Source of the DNA: Corynebacterium tuberculostearicum
GTDB taxonomy: Bacteria; Actinomycetota; Actinomycetes; Mycobacteriales; Mycobacteriaceae
Direction: 5' to 3'
Assembly (NCBI RefSeq): GCF_016127015.1
Contig: NZ_CP065972.1
Location: forward strand, 1,116,001-1,180,000
DNA: 64,000 nt
Within the stretch, counting starts at the first letter, position 1; each line of letters begins with the position of its first letter. The translations under genes were made by a program, and so were the position numbers. Positions 35,701-44,682 of this stretch are shown here, one piece after another. Under the pieces are notes generated by a model that saw only the letters and a program-made list of their open reading frames with translations, was not told where the DNA came from and ran no database searches.

Positions 35701-36645
35701 ATGAATAATAAAGAGTATCGCCCTACACTTGCTCAGCTGCGCACCTTCGTCACCGTTGCGGAAAACAAGCACTTTGGTACCGCAGCTGCCAAACTCGAAA
35801 TTTCCCAGCCCTCCCTCTCCCAGGGTCTCGTTGCCCTCGAACAGGGATTGGGCTTGCAGCTTATCGAGCGCTCCACCCGCAAGGTCATCGTCACCTCGGC
35901 CGGTGAGACCCTCCTCCCCTACGCCAAGGCAACGCTTGAAGCAGCCGATACCTTCCTGGCCAACGCTCGCGGCGCCAACGGCACCCTTGCCGGCCCACTG
36001 ACCATCGGCGTTATCCCCACCATCGCCCCTTACATCCTCCCCGATCTGCTCTCCATGCTTGCGGAGGCTTACCCGGATCTCGAGCCGCGTTTCGTCGAGG
36101 AGCAAACCCAGCACCTCATTACCCGCCTGCGCAACGGTAACTTGGACCTTGCCATCATGGCCCTTCCATCCGAGGCCACCGGCATGGTCGATAGCCCGCT
36201 TTACACGGAGCAATTCTCCATTGTCTGCCCGCCCGATCACCCCATCGCTGGCCGTGAGGATGTCAAGCTTGCGGAACTCAAGGACCTGGATTTGCTGCTG
36301 CTTGACGACGGCCACTGCTTGCGCGACCAGGTAGTCGATCTTTGCCGCCATGCCAATATCAACCCGGCCGAGGCCACCAATTCCGTCACCCGCGCTTCCT
36401 CCCTGACCACCATCATGCAGCTGGTCATGGGCGGGCTGGGCTGCACCCTCGTCCCCGAATCCGCCCTCGCCACCGAATGCCATGGCAAGGACGTCGCCAT
36501 CGCCCACTTTGCCTCCGATGTCACCGCCGAACGCGAGGTGGGTCTCGTGTTCCGTTCCTCCGCAGCTCGCGCCGAAGAGTTCCGCGAATTCGGCACGCTC
36601 ATCACCGCCGCCTATAACAAGGCGATTGAGCGCTCCCGACAGTAG
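35701..36645 (+). CDS. oxyR: Hydrogen peroxide-sensing LysR regulator OxyR
   Basis: 314 residues. N-terminal LysR winged helix (about 8-66, FGTAAAKLEISQPSLSQGLVALE), then the effector domain. The redox pair is C206 and C215 in LDDGHCLRDQVVDLCRHA, matching the OxyR disulfide switch. It controls ahpC and catalase-type genes; here divergent from ahpC-ahpD. ATG 35701. Confidence 0.94.
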   Translation: MNNKEYRPTLAQLRTFVTVAENKHFGTAAAKLEISQPSLSQGLVALEQGLGLQLIERSTRKVIVTSAGETLLPYAKATLEAADTFLANARGANGTLAGPLTIGVIPTIAPYILPDLLSMLAEAYPDLEPRFVEEQTQHLITRLRNGNLDLAIMALPSEATGMVDSPLYTEQFSIVCPPDHPIAGREDVKLAELKDLDLLLLDDGHCLRDQVVDLCRHANINPAEATNSVTRASSLTTIMQLVMGGLGCTLVPESALATECHGKDVAIAHFASDVTAEREVGLVFRSSAARAEEFREFGTLITAAYNKAIERSRQ

Positions 36646-36670
36646 CCGCTTGCGGCAAGCCCCACGGGGA

Positions 36671-36681
36671 CGTCGCCAAGC
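36671..36681 (+). repeat. CGTCGNCAAGC motif, copy 7 (N = C), intergenic
   Basis: Between oxyR and the terminator hairpin at 36690, context GACGTCGCCAAGCA. A GCTTGC/GCAAGC palindrome lies 15 bases upstream of it. Confidence 0.6.
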
Positions 36682-36689
36682 ACAGCAAA

Positions 36690-36720
36690 AGCCACGGCCT
36701 ACATTTAAAAGGCGGTGGCT
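36690..36720. terminator. Bidirectional terminator between oxyR and the membrane protein gene
   Basis: AGCCAC-G-GCCT (36690-36699) pairs with AGGC-G-GTGGCT (36710-36720). On the minus strand TTTT follows; on the plus strand TTAGAGCTTTT. Confidence 0.7.
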
Positions 36721-36733
36721 TAGAGCTTTTCCA

Positions 36734-37633
36734 TTAAGCCTGCGGCAAGGTATTTCGGCCAGCGCACTGGCGGAACAGGTGAGCCTGCGCCAGGAATGTA
36801 ACTGGGGAGGCCACAATGAGGCCGATGCCCAGCAGCAGCACACCACCCAAAAGAATAAAGAAATTCACGATGGTCAGGAGCAAAAGCTGGCCATAATTAG
36901 CCTTGCCCGCAGCAAAGCCCCTCTTCACAGCTTCGCCCACACCGTCACCATCGGCGGCAAACCACTGCATCAGCATAAAGAGCGGCTGGAGCAAGACGCT
37001 AATGAGGGCTAATACCAATCCCACGCCGAGGACGCTCAAGACTGCAGAGAGCAATTCTTCCTCGGACAGGCTATCTGCGTCATTGAATAAAGCGAAGAAG
37101 CCTCCGCCGATGGCAAGAAAGACCACCACGCTGGATATCACGCTGATGACAAGCATAATGACGAACGGCTGCCACCAGCGCACCTTTTTACCCACATGGC
37201 CCCAACCAGTGCGTGAGTCATCAATCTGAAATAGGGCCAAGCGCATAGCCAGAAGCCCGACAAAGACTCCTACCAGCGTCGAAGCCAGCTGAAATACAAT
37301 CTGAATGTCCGGGTTGGAGTCAGGTTCTGGGCCACTCAGCAAAGACTCGGCCGCTGTGACGGCAAATAAGATAACGCCGACCAACAACGAGCCGAGCACC
37401 CACAATTTCCAATTGCCTAAGGTTGCCTTGAAGCCAAAAGAGAGGGCGTCAATGGCCGAGGGCTTTCCCCTAAATTCCCCCGGTGAAGCCCCGTATCCGG
37501 CATATCCTGGTTTATTGCTTTCATGGGAGCCACCATAAGATGGTAGGCCACCAAAACTTGGATTATCCTCTGGGTGATCGGTTGGCTCGTAGCGCGGGAA
37601 ATCGTCATTGCCGTCGGAGTACGGGTTTGTCAT
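36734..37633 (-). CDS. Conserved membrane protein, function unknown
   Basis: 299 residues. A Gly/Pro/Tyr-rich cytoplasmic N-terminus of about 60 residues (SYGGSHESNKPGYAGYG), then the FGFKATLGNWKLWVLGSLLVG segment and about six TM helices. The layout (disordered N-terminus, paired helices, WFAADGDGVGEAVKRGFAAGKAN loop) resembles actinobacterial DUF-type permease-like proteins, but I cannot assign a family. Convergent with oxyR, divergent from hrpA. Confidence 0.7.
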   Translation of the reverse strand: MTNPYSDGNDDFPRYEPTDHPEDNPSFGGLPSYGGSHESNKPGYAGYGASPGEFRGKPSAIDALSFGFKATLGNWKLWVLGSLLVGVILFAVTAAESLLSGPEPDSNPDIQIVFQLASTLVGVFVGLLAMRLALFQIDDSRTGWGHVGKKVRWWQPFVIMLVISVISSVVVFLAIGGGFFALFNDADSLSEEELLSAVLSVLGVGLVLALISVLLQPLFMLMQWFAADGDGVGEAVKRGFAAGKANYGQLLLLTIVNFFILLGGVLLLGIGLIVASPVTFLAQAHLFRQCAGRNTLPQA

Positions 37634-37741
37634 CGCCTAGTGCTCTCTCCTTTAGCATTTCGTGTTGAGGCTTGGATAAGTATTTTAACTTTAACAACTT
37701 TTTCCTCATTTTAGGTGGACGGGTAAACTCGTTGCCTAGTC

Positions 37742-40700
37742 ATGACTAAGAACGAATCCCCTTCTCGCGACGAGCTTTTCGCCGCACTCGAAAATGTCTC
37801 TTTGGCCGAGGCGCGCGCCTTCCGTCGCCGCCTCAAGAAGGCCCGTGCCCCTAAAGCGCTGCAAGAAATCGGCACTGAAATCCATGCCGCGGCCGAGCGC
37901 GTCGCACTTACCGACGCCGCCGTTCCCGCCATCACCTACCCCGACGCCCTCCCCGTCACCGCCCGCAAGGACGATATCGCCGAGGCAATTCGGGACAACC
38001 AGGTCGTCATCATCGCTGGTGAGACCGGTTCTGGTAAGACCACCCAGATCCCGAAAATCTGCCTCGAGCTAGGTCGCGGCCGGCGCGGGTTCATCGGTCA
38101 TACCCAGCCGCGCCGTATTGCAGCGCGCACCGTGGCCGAACGCATCGCCGCGGAATTGGACCAGAAAATCGGCGAGTCCGTTGGCTACGCCATCCGCTTC
38201 GATGACCGCGTCTCTGAGACCACCGCCGTCAAGCTTATGACCGACGGCATTCTGCTCGCCGAGATGCAACGCGACCGCTTCCTCAATAAGTACGACACCA
38301 TCATCATCGATGAGGCCCACGAACGCTCGCTCAATATCGACTTCCTCTTGGGCTACTTGAAGCGCCTATTGCCCAAGCGTCCCGACCTCAAGGTGATCAT
38401 CACCTCCGCAACCATCGACCCAGAAAGCTTCGCCGCCCACTTTGCCGACGCCGACGGCAACCCCGCCCCCATTATCGAGGTCTCCGGACGCACCTACCCC
38501 GTAGAAATCCGCTACCGGCCACTCGAATTCGAGGCCGGCGGAAAAGTCGTGGACCAAGACCCGCTCGATGGCTTGACCGAGGCCATCGAAGAGCTCATGC
38601 GCGAAGGCAGCGGCGATATCCTGTGTTTCTTCCCTAGCGAGCGAGATATCCGCGATGCCATGGAGGCCATCGAAGGCAAAAAATGGAAAAACGTCGAGGT
38701 CACTCCCCTCTTTGGCCGCCTATCTAACCAAGAACAGCACCGCGTTTTCAGCGAACACCGTGGCCGCCGCATCGTGCTGGCCACGAATATTGCAGAAACC
38801 TCGCTTACTGTGCCCGGCATCCGCTATGTGGTTGATACCGGCACCGCCCGTATCTCGCGCTATTCCACGCGCACCAAAGTCCAGCGCCTGCCTATCGAGC
38901 CTATCTCGCAGGCCTCCGCCAACCAGCGCTCCGGCCGCTGCGGCCGCGTTGCCGATGGCATCGCCATTCGCCTCTATAGCGAACAGGATTTTGAAAGCCG
39001 TCCCGAGTTCACCGACCCAGAAATCCTGCGCACCAATCTCGCGAGTGTCATCCTCCAAATGGTTTCGCTCAAGCTCGGTGATATCGAACAATTCCCCTTC
39101 ATCCAACCTCCCGAGCACAAGGCCATCCGCGATGGTCTCACACTCCTCCACGAGCTCGGCGCCCTCCACGACAAGCAGGACAAGCCCTCGCTCACCACCA
39201 TCGGCCGCGATCTCGCCCGCATCCCACTGGATCCGCGCATGGCACGCATGCTTATTGAAGCCAATACCAACGGATGCCTCGATGATGTCATGGTCATCGT
39301 TGCCGCCATGACCATCCAGGATGTGCGCGAACGCCCCCTCGACTTCCAAGCCCAGGCCGACCAAGCCCACGCCCGCTTCAAGGACAAGACCTCGGATTTC
39401 TTGTCCATGCTCAAACTATGGGATTACATCAAGCAAACCCGCAACGAACAATCCGGCAATAAGTTCCGCAAGCGCATGAAACAGGAGTTCCTCCACTACA
39501 TGCGCATCCGGGAGTGGTTTGACTTGGTACGCCAGCTCAAGGATGTCGCCAAGCAGCTGGGTTGGACCTACCAGGAAGGCACCGAGCGCCGCTCCGATGA
39601 CATACACATGTCCCTCCTTTCGGGCCTGCTATCCAATATCGGCGCCCGCGATGGCAACTCCAAAGAATTCCAAGGCGCGCGCAACACCCGCTTCCTGGTA
39701 TTCCCCGGCTCCGCCCTGGCTAAAAAGCCTCCCGAATTCCTCATGGCCGCCGAGCTGGTGGAAACTTCCCGCCTCTGGGCGCGCGATGTCGCCGCCATCG
39801 ATCCCGCCTGGGTGGAAAAGCTCGGTGCAGACCTGCTCAAGCACAACTACTCCGAGCCCACCTGGTCTCGCAAACGCGCCGCCGCCATCGCGCACCAAAA
39901 ATCCACGCTCTACGGCGTGCCCATCGTGGCCGACCGCACCGTGCCCTATCACCGCGTCGATCCCTCCGCTGCCCGCGATATGTTCATCCGCAATGCCCTT
40001 ATCGCCGGCGACTGGAACACCCACCACGCCTTCTTCAAGGCCAACGCCCAAGCGCTTGACGACGCCGCCGCATACGAAGAAAAGGCCCGCCGCCGCGGCC
40101 TCATCGTAGACGAAGACACGCTCTTCGATTTCTATGACCAGCGCATTCCGGCAAAGGTAACCACCGGCCGCCACTTTGACTCGTGGTGGAAAAAGGAGCG
40201 CCGCCGCACCCCGGATCTGCTGGATTTCGATCCCACTAAGCTCATCGATGACTCCCACGAGGTTACCGAGGAAGCCTTCCCCGACCACTGGCGCAAGGGT
40301 TCTATCGATTACGAACTGACCTACAAGTTCGAGCCCGGCGATCCTCTCGACGGCGTCACCGTAATGGTTCCCATTCCTATGCTCGCCGGCTTGGATACCG
40401 AAGGCTTCGATTGGCTCGTTCCGGGTCTGCGCCTCGAGCTCGTCACCGAGCTTATCCGGAGCCTGCCCAAGGCCCTGCGCCGCACCGTCGTACCCGCGCC
40501 CGAGTTTGCCGAGCGCGCCATCGACCGCCTCATCCCTTATGAAGGACCCATCACCCAGCAGCTTGCCGACGTCCTCCGCGAACTCGGTGGTCAAGGAATC
40601 AACGCCACCGACTTCCAGGCCAGCAAGCTACCCGCCCACCTGCGAATGAACTACGGGGCCATCGATAAGCGCGGCAAAATCGTCGACTCCGACCGCGACC

Positions 40701-41629
40701 TCGCGGCGCTCGTCCGACGCCAGGCCGGACACATCAAGTCCTCCGTATCTCGCGTCTCGCGCACCTCCGAGTCCACCGCCGTCAGCGAATGGACCGACGA
40801 CACCCTCGGCACCATCGATGACACGGTCAAGACCACCGTCGACGGCCACGAGGTCACCGCCTACCCTGCCCTGGTCGCTACCAAGGAGGGCGTCGAACTC
40901 AAGGTCCATCCCACCAAGGCCGCCGCAGATGCCGCCATGGTCACGACCACACTTACGCTCCTCATGCGTGAGATATCCGTCAACGCCTCCCAAATGGTCA
41001 AGGGCCTGCCATTGCAACAGCGCGTCGCCGTCGATTCCTATCCGCACGGCGGCGCCGACGGCCTTGTCAACGACGCCCGCGTCGCCGCGATCCGCGACCT
41101 GATGATGGAAGCGGGCGGACCCGTCCGCACCCCCGCAGCGTTCCAGAAGCTTAAAGACACAGTCAAGCCCCAAGTCCCAGGCCGCGTACGCCAGGCAGTA
41201 GTAGCTATTGCCCCAGGACTCGCCGAGTACTCCAACCTGCGAGCGGAACTCGCTCATTGGGACGGTCCAGCGATCGATGACATGCGCGCACAACTGGACT
41301 TCCTCCTACCCCGGAACGCCATAACGGTCCATGGCATGTCCCATCTGCGTCATCTACCGCGATATATCCAAGCCATGCGAATTCGCCTAGAGGACATGAA
41401 CCTTGACCCGGACCGCGATGCGGACCGCCAAGCCGAGGTAGACAACGCCAAGGCCTACCTATCCAACCGCCTTCGCAGCCTCCCGGCCGGCCGTGAAAAG
41501 ACCCGCAAGGTCAAGGACGTGCACTGGATGATCGAAGAACTTCGAGTTTCTCTTTTCGCTCAGCGCCTTGGCACAGCCCACGCCGTTTCACTCCGCCGTA
41601 TCCAAAAGGCGGTGGACAAACTGCGTTAA
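37742..41629 (+). CDS. hrpA: ATP-dependent RNA helicase HrpA (DEAH box)
   Basis: 1295 residues, full HrpA length. Walker A GETGSGKT (93-100), [12 protein letters not shown] (motif II), [10 protein letters not shown] (III), [12 protein letters not shown] (VI), then ratchet/HA2, OB-fold and the large DUF3418 C-terminal domain. In E. coli HrpA resolves stalled ribosomes on mRNA. ATG 37742. Its TAA overlaps the nrdR stop on the other strand. Two CGTCGNCAAGC copies lie antisense inside it. Confidence 0.93.
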   Translation: MTKNESPSRDELFAALENVSLAEARAFRRRLKKARAPKALQEIGTEIHAAAERVALTDAAVPAITYPDALPVTARKDDIAEAIRDNQVVIIAGETGSGKTTQIPKICLELGRGRRGFIGHTQPRRIAARTVAERIAAELDQKIGESVGYAIRFDDRVSETTAVKLMTDGILLAEMQRDRFLNKYDTIIIDEAHERSLNIDFLLGYLKRLLPKRPDLKVIITSATIDPESFAAHFADADGNPAPIIEVSGRTYPVEIRYRPLEFEAGGKVVDQDPLDGLTEAIEELMREGSGDILCFFPSERDIRDAMEAIEGKKWKNVEVTPLFGRLSNQEQHRVFSEHRGRRIVLATNIAETSLTVPGIRYVVDTGTARISRYSTRTKVQRLPIEPISQASANQRSGRCGRVADGIAIRLYSEQDFESRPEFTDPEILRTNLASVILQMVSLKLGDIEQFPFIQPPEHKAIRDGLTLLHELGALHDKQDKPSLTTIGRDLARIPLDPRMARMLIEANTNGCLDDVMVIVAAMTIQDVRERPLDFQAQADQAHARFKDKTSDFLSMLKLWDYIKQTRNEQSGNKFRKRMKQEFLHYMRIREWFDLVRQLKDVAKQLGWTYQEGTERRSDDIHMSLLSGLLSNIGARDGNSKEFQGARNTRFLVFPGSALAKKPPEFLMAAELVETSRLWARDVAAIDPAWVEKLGADLLKHNYSEPTWSRKRAAAIAHQKSTLYGVPIVADRTVPYHRVDPSAARDMFIRNALIAGDWNTHHAFFKANAQALDDAAAYEEKARRRGLIVDEDTLFDFYDQRIPAKVTTGRHFDSWWKKERRRTPDLLDFDPTKLIDDSHEVTEEAFPDHWRKGSIDYELTYKFEPGDPLDGVTVMVPIPMLAGLDTEGFDWLVPGLRLELVTELIRSLPKALRRTVVPAPEFAERAIDRLIPYEGPITQQLADVLRELGGQGINATDFQASKLPAHLRMNYGAIDKRGKIVDSDRDLAALVRRQAGHIKSSVSRVSRTSESTAVSEWTDDTLGTIDDTVKTTVDGHEVTAYPALVATKEGVELKVHPTKAAADAAMVTTTLTLLMREISVNASQMVKGLPLQQRVAVDSYPHGGADGLVNDARVAAIRDLMMEAGGPVRTPAAFQKLKDTVKPQVPGRVRQAVVAIAPGLAEYSNLRAELAHWDGPAIDDMRAQLDFLLPRNAITVHGMSHLRHLPRYIQAMRIRLEDMNLDPDRDADRQAEVDNAKAYLSNRLRSLPAGREKTRKVKDVHWMIEELRVSLFAQRLGTAHAVSLRRIQKAVDKLR
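40054..40064 (-). repeat. CGTCGNCAAGC motif, copy 8 (N = T)
   Basis: Antisense inside hrpA, which reads Leu-Asp-Asp-Ala here. Confidence 0.5.
40561..40571 (-). repeat. CGTCGNCAAGC motif, copy 9 (N = G)
   Basis: Antisense inside hrpA, which reads Leu-Ala-Asp-Val here; context GACGTCGGCAAGC. Confidence 0.55.
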
Positions 41630-42084
41630 AAGTCCTCGCGATCGCGCCTTCGCATCAGCCGAATCTCGGATTCAAAGTCATCTGCGCTTTCAAAGGATTT
41701 ATATACAGAGGCAAAGCGCAGATAGGCCACTTCATCAAGGTCCCGCAGTGGTTCCAGGATGGCCAGGCCAATCTCGTTCGCGTTGACCTGCGAGGAGCCA
41801 TGACTGCGCACGGTCTCCTCTACTTCTTGCGCCAGCTTCTTCAGGGCATCGTCGCTTACATCTCGCCCCTGGCAGGCACGGCGCACGCCGCGAATCAATT
41901 TATCTCTGCTGAAGGGCTCGGCCAGACCGTTTCTCTTCACCACAAGCAACACGGCCTTCTCAACCGTGGTAAAGCGCCCCTTGCACGAAGCACACTCGCG
42001 CCGGCGACGAATCGACGCTCCAGCATCGACCACACGCGAGTCGATGACGCGGGATTGCTCATTGTGACAAAAGGGGCAATACAC
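41626..42084 (-). CDS. nrdR: Transcriptional repressor NrdR
   Basis: 152 residues. Zinc-ribbon with C3, C6, C31 and C34, then an ATP-cone (about 49-139). Represses ribonucleotide reductase genes when dATP is abundant. GTG 42084 with AAGGA six bases upstream. The stop codon overlaps that of convergent hrpA. It lies downstream of divS, as in C. glutamicum. Confidence 0.95.
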   Translation of the reverse strand: MYCPFCHNEQSRVIDSRVVDAGASIRRRRECASCKGRFTTVEKAVLLVVKRNGLAEPFSRDKLIRGVRRACQGRDVSDDALKKLAQEVEETVRSHGSSQVNANEIGLAILEPLRDLDEVAYLRFASVYKSFESADDFESEIRLMRRRDREDF

Positions 42085-42171
42085 AGTGGTCCTTTCACTG
42101 ACGTTGTTACGCCAGTAGTTTACTCACCTTCAATTCCGTTCGACCACTGGGCTTCGCCCCATCGTTCCCCC

Positions 42172-42567
42172 CTAACGTGTTACTGCAGCCTCTACTTGTT
42201 GCACATTAGAGGCCGGCGGTTGCGGTGCACTGTTTCCTTCAGTGCTAGCTAGTCCACCTAACAAAGTGCCCACAAAGACCGCTACACCAAACACTGCGCC
42301 CAATGCGTAGTTACCTGTGTTCGACTCACCCACGCTGTTTCGACCCCTATTCGATCTGTTCCCAGACCTTCCGGTCGACGTACGGTTCGAACGATAGGTC
42401 GTGCAATCTTCCACACGAAGAGTTCGAACATACCAAGAGTTTGCGGTACTGCGGACCGCAGAACCGTAGCCACGCTCCACATCCCATACGGATGCAGAAG
42501 GCACCACTAAGGGTTCGCTAGCGTTGCGAGTTACCAGATTATTGCGAGAGTTGATCAGCAGAGACAT
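42172..42567 (-). CDS. divS: SOS-induced cell division suppressor DivS-like protein
   Basis: 131 residues. A polar N-terminal half, a Ser/Asn/Arg-rich stretch (SNRTSTGRSGNRSNRG), one TM helix (about 88-108, LGAVFGVAVFVGTLLGGLA) and a short Gln/Ala tail. Size, single TM and position between nrdR and divergent lexA match C. glutamicum DivS, which blocks division during the SOS response. ATG 42567 with AAAGGAAAG upstream. A LexA-box-like site lies about 70 bases upstream. Sequence divergence is high, so the call rests largely on context. Confidence 0.72.
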   Translation of the reverse strand: MSLLINSRNNLVTRNASEPLVVPSASVWDVERGYGSAVRSTANSWYVRTLRVEDCTTYRSNRTSTGRSGNRSNRGRNSVGESNTGNYALGAVFGVAVFVGTLLGGLASTEGNSAPQPPASNVQQVEAAVTR

Positions 42568-42629
42568 GACTTTCCTTTCGACGACTGAACCCACCGTAGG
42601 CACCTCATGCGACACGCCATGATATCCAG

Positions 42630-42645
42630 TCGCCATAATGTTCGA
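42630..42645 (-). promoter_or_regulatory. Candidate SOS box of divS
   Basis: On the minus strand TCGAACA-N6-CGA keeps one full half of the corynebacterial LexA box (TCGAAC/A...TGTTCGA) and three bases of the other. Confidence 0.45.
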
Positions 42646-42677
42646 TTTAGTTGGTACGTTCGATTTATAGCATCACT

Positions 42678-42724
42678 TCGAATACTTGTCCACCCCAACG
42701 CGAAAATCTCGAACATCTGTACTT
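42678..42724 (+). promoter_or_regulatory. Candidate SOS boxes of lexA
   Basis: Two LexA-box-like sites: TCGAATACTTGTC at 42678-42690 and TCGAACATCTGT at 42709-42720. The second matches the left half and the central TGT. They lie 90-140 bases before lexA and support autoregulation. Confidence 0.5.
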
Positions 42725-42815
42725 TTCGTGCTACAAATGACGTGTGGCAACTTTTCAGCGCCGCCAGCTAACAGACCACCTATAAATCCACCCGATCCCC
42801 TCCGAGGAGCCAGCA

Positions 42816-43520
42816 ATGGGCCGCAAGCCAAAGAAGACCACCGAGAAGACCGATTACGCCTCCCTATCTGACCGCCAGCGACGCATTCTCAATGTCATTA
42901 GTGACGCCGTTATGTTGCGTGGTTACCCACCAAGCATTCGCGAAATTGGTGACGCAGCGGGTCTACAGTCCACATCATCGGTCGCCTATCAGCTAAAACA
43001 ATTGGAAGAGAAAGGGTTTTTGCGCCGAGACCCTAATAAGCCGCGTGCCGTAGATGTTCGTCACCTTAATACGGATGATGGCGCCAAAAAGCCCGGCCGC
43101 AAGCCGGCTAAGCCTGAGCAGCAAATTCCCGAGGATGCAGGTGCCGTTTCTTATATTCCTGTGGTCGGCCGTATCGCTGCGGGAGCACCCATTACCGCAG
43201 AGGAAAACGTCGACACATACTTCCCAATGCCTGACGAGGTGGTCGGTGGCGGCGATCTTTATATGCTGCAAGTAGTCGGCGACTCGATGCAGGATGCCGG
43301 CATCCTCGACGGCGACTGGGTAATCATTCGTTCCCAGTCAGTTGCAGAGGAAGGCGAGTTCGTGGCCGCCCTGCTCGAAGGATCTGAAGCTACCGTCAAG
43401 GAGTTCCACCGCGATTCCTCCGGCGTGTGGCTGCTTCCCCACAATGAGGCCTACGCTCCCATCAACGGCGATGATGCGGAAATCATGGGCAAGGTTGTAT
43501 CGGTATTCCGTAAGCTTTAA
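42816..43520 (+). CDS. lexA: SOS repressor LexA
   Basis: 234 residues. N-terminal winged helix (about 18-80), a Lys/Pro-rich linker, Ala-Gly cleavage site A122-G123 (RIAAGAP), and S157 (GDSMQ) with K195 as the self-cleavage dyad. Represses the SOS regulon until RecA filaments trigger cleavage. ATG 42816 with GGAG upstream. Divergent from divS across boxes for LexA itself; recA and recX lie at the right end of the window. Confidence 0.96.
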   Translation: MGRKPKKTTEKTDYASLSDRQRRILNVISDAVMLRGYPPSIREIGDAAGLQSTSSVAYQLKQLEEKGFLRRDPNKPRAVDVRHLNTDDGAKKPGRKPAKPEQQIPEDAGAVSYIPVVGRIAAGAPITAEENVDTYFPMPDEVVGGGDLYMLQVVGDSMQDAGILDGDWVIIRSQSVAEEGEFVAALLEGSEATVKEFHRDSSGVWLLPHNEAYAPINGDDAEIMGKVVSVFRKL

Positions 43521-43545
43521 CCACTCACCCGACGCAGATTCTATA

Positions 43546-43578
43546 ACCCCGCAAGGGCCGAGCGTGGCCTCGCGGGGT
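43546..43578 (+). terminator. Terminator of lexA
   Basis: ACCCCGC-A-AGG-G-CC pairs with GG-C-CT-C-GCGGGGT. The stem is strong, but no T-run follows. Confidence 0.5.
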
Positions 43579-43739
43579 CTATCTATGTTCACCCTTCGTT
43601 GACGCGGCCCGTTTCCTGCCACCCCCATTTTTGCTCCAATTCGGACCCGGACACCAAAAGAGACGAAAATCCCACTTTCCCACTTTTCCTGCTAACCAGG
43701 CATTTCAGGGCGCCAGATCCACAATGCGGCTGTGCAAAT

Positions 43740-43791
43740 TTTTGCTTTAGTCCGTTTATTCCCGATTTTTGAGACAATGGACTAAGCAAAA
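43740..43791. repeat. Long imperfect inverted repeat upstream of fruR
   Basis: TTTTGCTTTAGTCC (43740-43753) and GGACTAAGCAAAA (43779-43791) pair over 13 bases with one bulged T; the spacer is 25 bases. Confidence 0.6.
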
Positions 43792-43878
43792 CAACATCGC
43801 CGGATTTTCACTTCCGCATAAAGTGGCAACTTTTACCCCCACGCCATGACGCGATGTCTCTAGATTCAAGGAGGAATC

Positions 43879-44661
43879 ATGTACGCAGAAGAGCGGCGTC
43901 GCCAAATCGCTTCCCTCACCGCCGTTGAAGGCCGCGTTAACGTCACTGAGCTCTCAGAACGCTTCGAAGTTACGGCCGAGACCATTCGCCGCGATCTTGC
44001 GGTGCTTGACCGTGAGGGTATCGTCCATCGCGTGCATGGCGGCGCAGTAGCCTCCCAATCCTTCCAGACCGCGGAGCTTACCCTGGATACCCGCCAGCGG
44101 TCCGCCTCCGGCGCAAAAGCGGCTATCGCCCGCGCGGCCCTAGATTTTCTCCCCCAGGGCGGCGGCAGCATTTTCTTGGACGCAGGCACCACCATTAACG
44201 CGTTCGCGGAGCTCATTGGACAGCAATACCCGCAGGCGCAGTTTAATATTGTCTCCAATAGCCTGCCTATCGCCCTGTCGCTAGCGGGCAATGGCGTGCC
44301 TGACGTCCAGCTACTTGGCGGTACGGTCCGCGCGATTACTCAAGCCGTCGTTGGCGATACCGCGCTGCGCACCATAGCTTTAATGCGTGCCGACGTCGCC
44401 TTTATCGGCACCAATGCCCTAACCCTGGACCATGGCTTGTCGACGGCCGACTCCCAAGAGGCAGCCATCAAGTCCGCCTTTGTCACCAATGCCCACAAGG
44501 TAGTGGTCATGTGTGACTCCAGCAAGCTGGGCAATGACTATTTGGTAAGTTTCGCGTCTGCCGCCGATATTGACGTCGTCATTACGGACGCCGCTGCCCC
44601 CGATTCTTTCGTGGAAGCGTTGCGCGAGCGCGAAATTGAGGTCGTGCTCGCCAGCGAATAA
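43879..44661 (+). CDS. fruR: DeoR-family regulator of fructose PTS genes
   Basis: 260 residues. N-terminal DeoR helix-turn-helix (SERFEVTAETIRRDLAVLDREGIVHRVHGGA, about 17-48) and a C-terminal sugar-phosphate sensor domain with FLDAGTTINAFAE and the IGTNAL loop. It lies next to ptsI and the fruK-ptsF-ptsH operon, the arrangement of C. glutamicum fruR, a repressor/attenuator of the PTS genes that responds to fructose 1-phosphate or related esters. ATG 43879 with AAGGAGG upstream. A CGTCGNCAAGC copy lies inside. Confidence 0.9.
   Translation: MYAEERRRQIASLTAVEGRVNVTELSERFEVTAETIRRDLAVLDREGIVHRVHGGAVASQSFQTAELTLDTRQRSASGAKAAIARAALDFLPQGGGSIFLDAGTTINAFAELIGQQYPQAQFNIVSNSLPIALSLAGNGVPDVQLLGGTVRAITQAVVGDTALRTIALMRADVAFIGTNALTLDHGLSTADSQEAAIKSAFVTNAHKVVVMCDSSKLGNDYLVSFASAADIDVVITDAAAPDSFVEALREREIEVVLASE
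44435..44445 (-). repeat. CGTCGNCAAGC motif, copy 10 (N = A)
   Basis: Antisense inside fruR, in the Gly-Leu-Ser-Thr frame, which differs from the Leu-Ala-Asp frame seen elsewhere. Confidence 0.5.
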
Positions 44662-44682
44662 TCCCCCGATCCTTCGCCTACT

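Larger units (their letters stand above)
43521..43878 (+). other. lexA-fruR intergenic region with long inverted repeat
   Basis: 358 bases without a gene. It contains a GC-rich hairpin (43546-43578, ACCCCGC/GCGGGGT), probably the lexA terminator. TTCGGAC and CGGACAC appear near 43641-43654, resembling the TCGGACA sites of the ptsI/fruK region. A long inverted repeat lies at 43740-43791: TTTTGCTTTAGTCC and GGACTAAGCAAAA, 13 pairs with a one-base bulge. The last is a candidate fruR operator or leader hairpin. Confidence 0.5.

Noticed and set aside
35674..36846. Long minus-strand open frame across oxyR
   Set aside because: OxyR on the plus strand has all family residues; the antisense frame is Gly-rich low complexity without motifs.
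39629..40594. Minus-strand frame of over 300 codons inside hrpA
   Set aside because: A shadow of hrpA in a high-GC gene. No ribosome binding site or recognisable domain.
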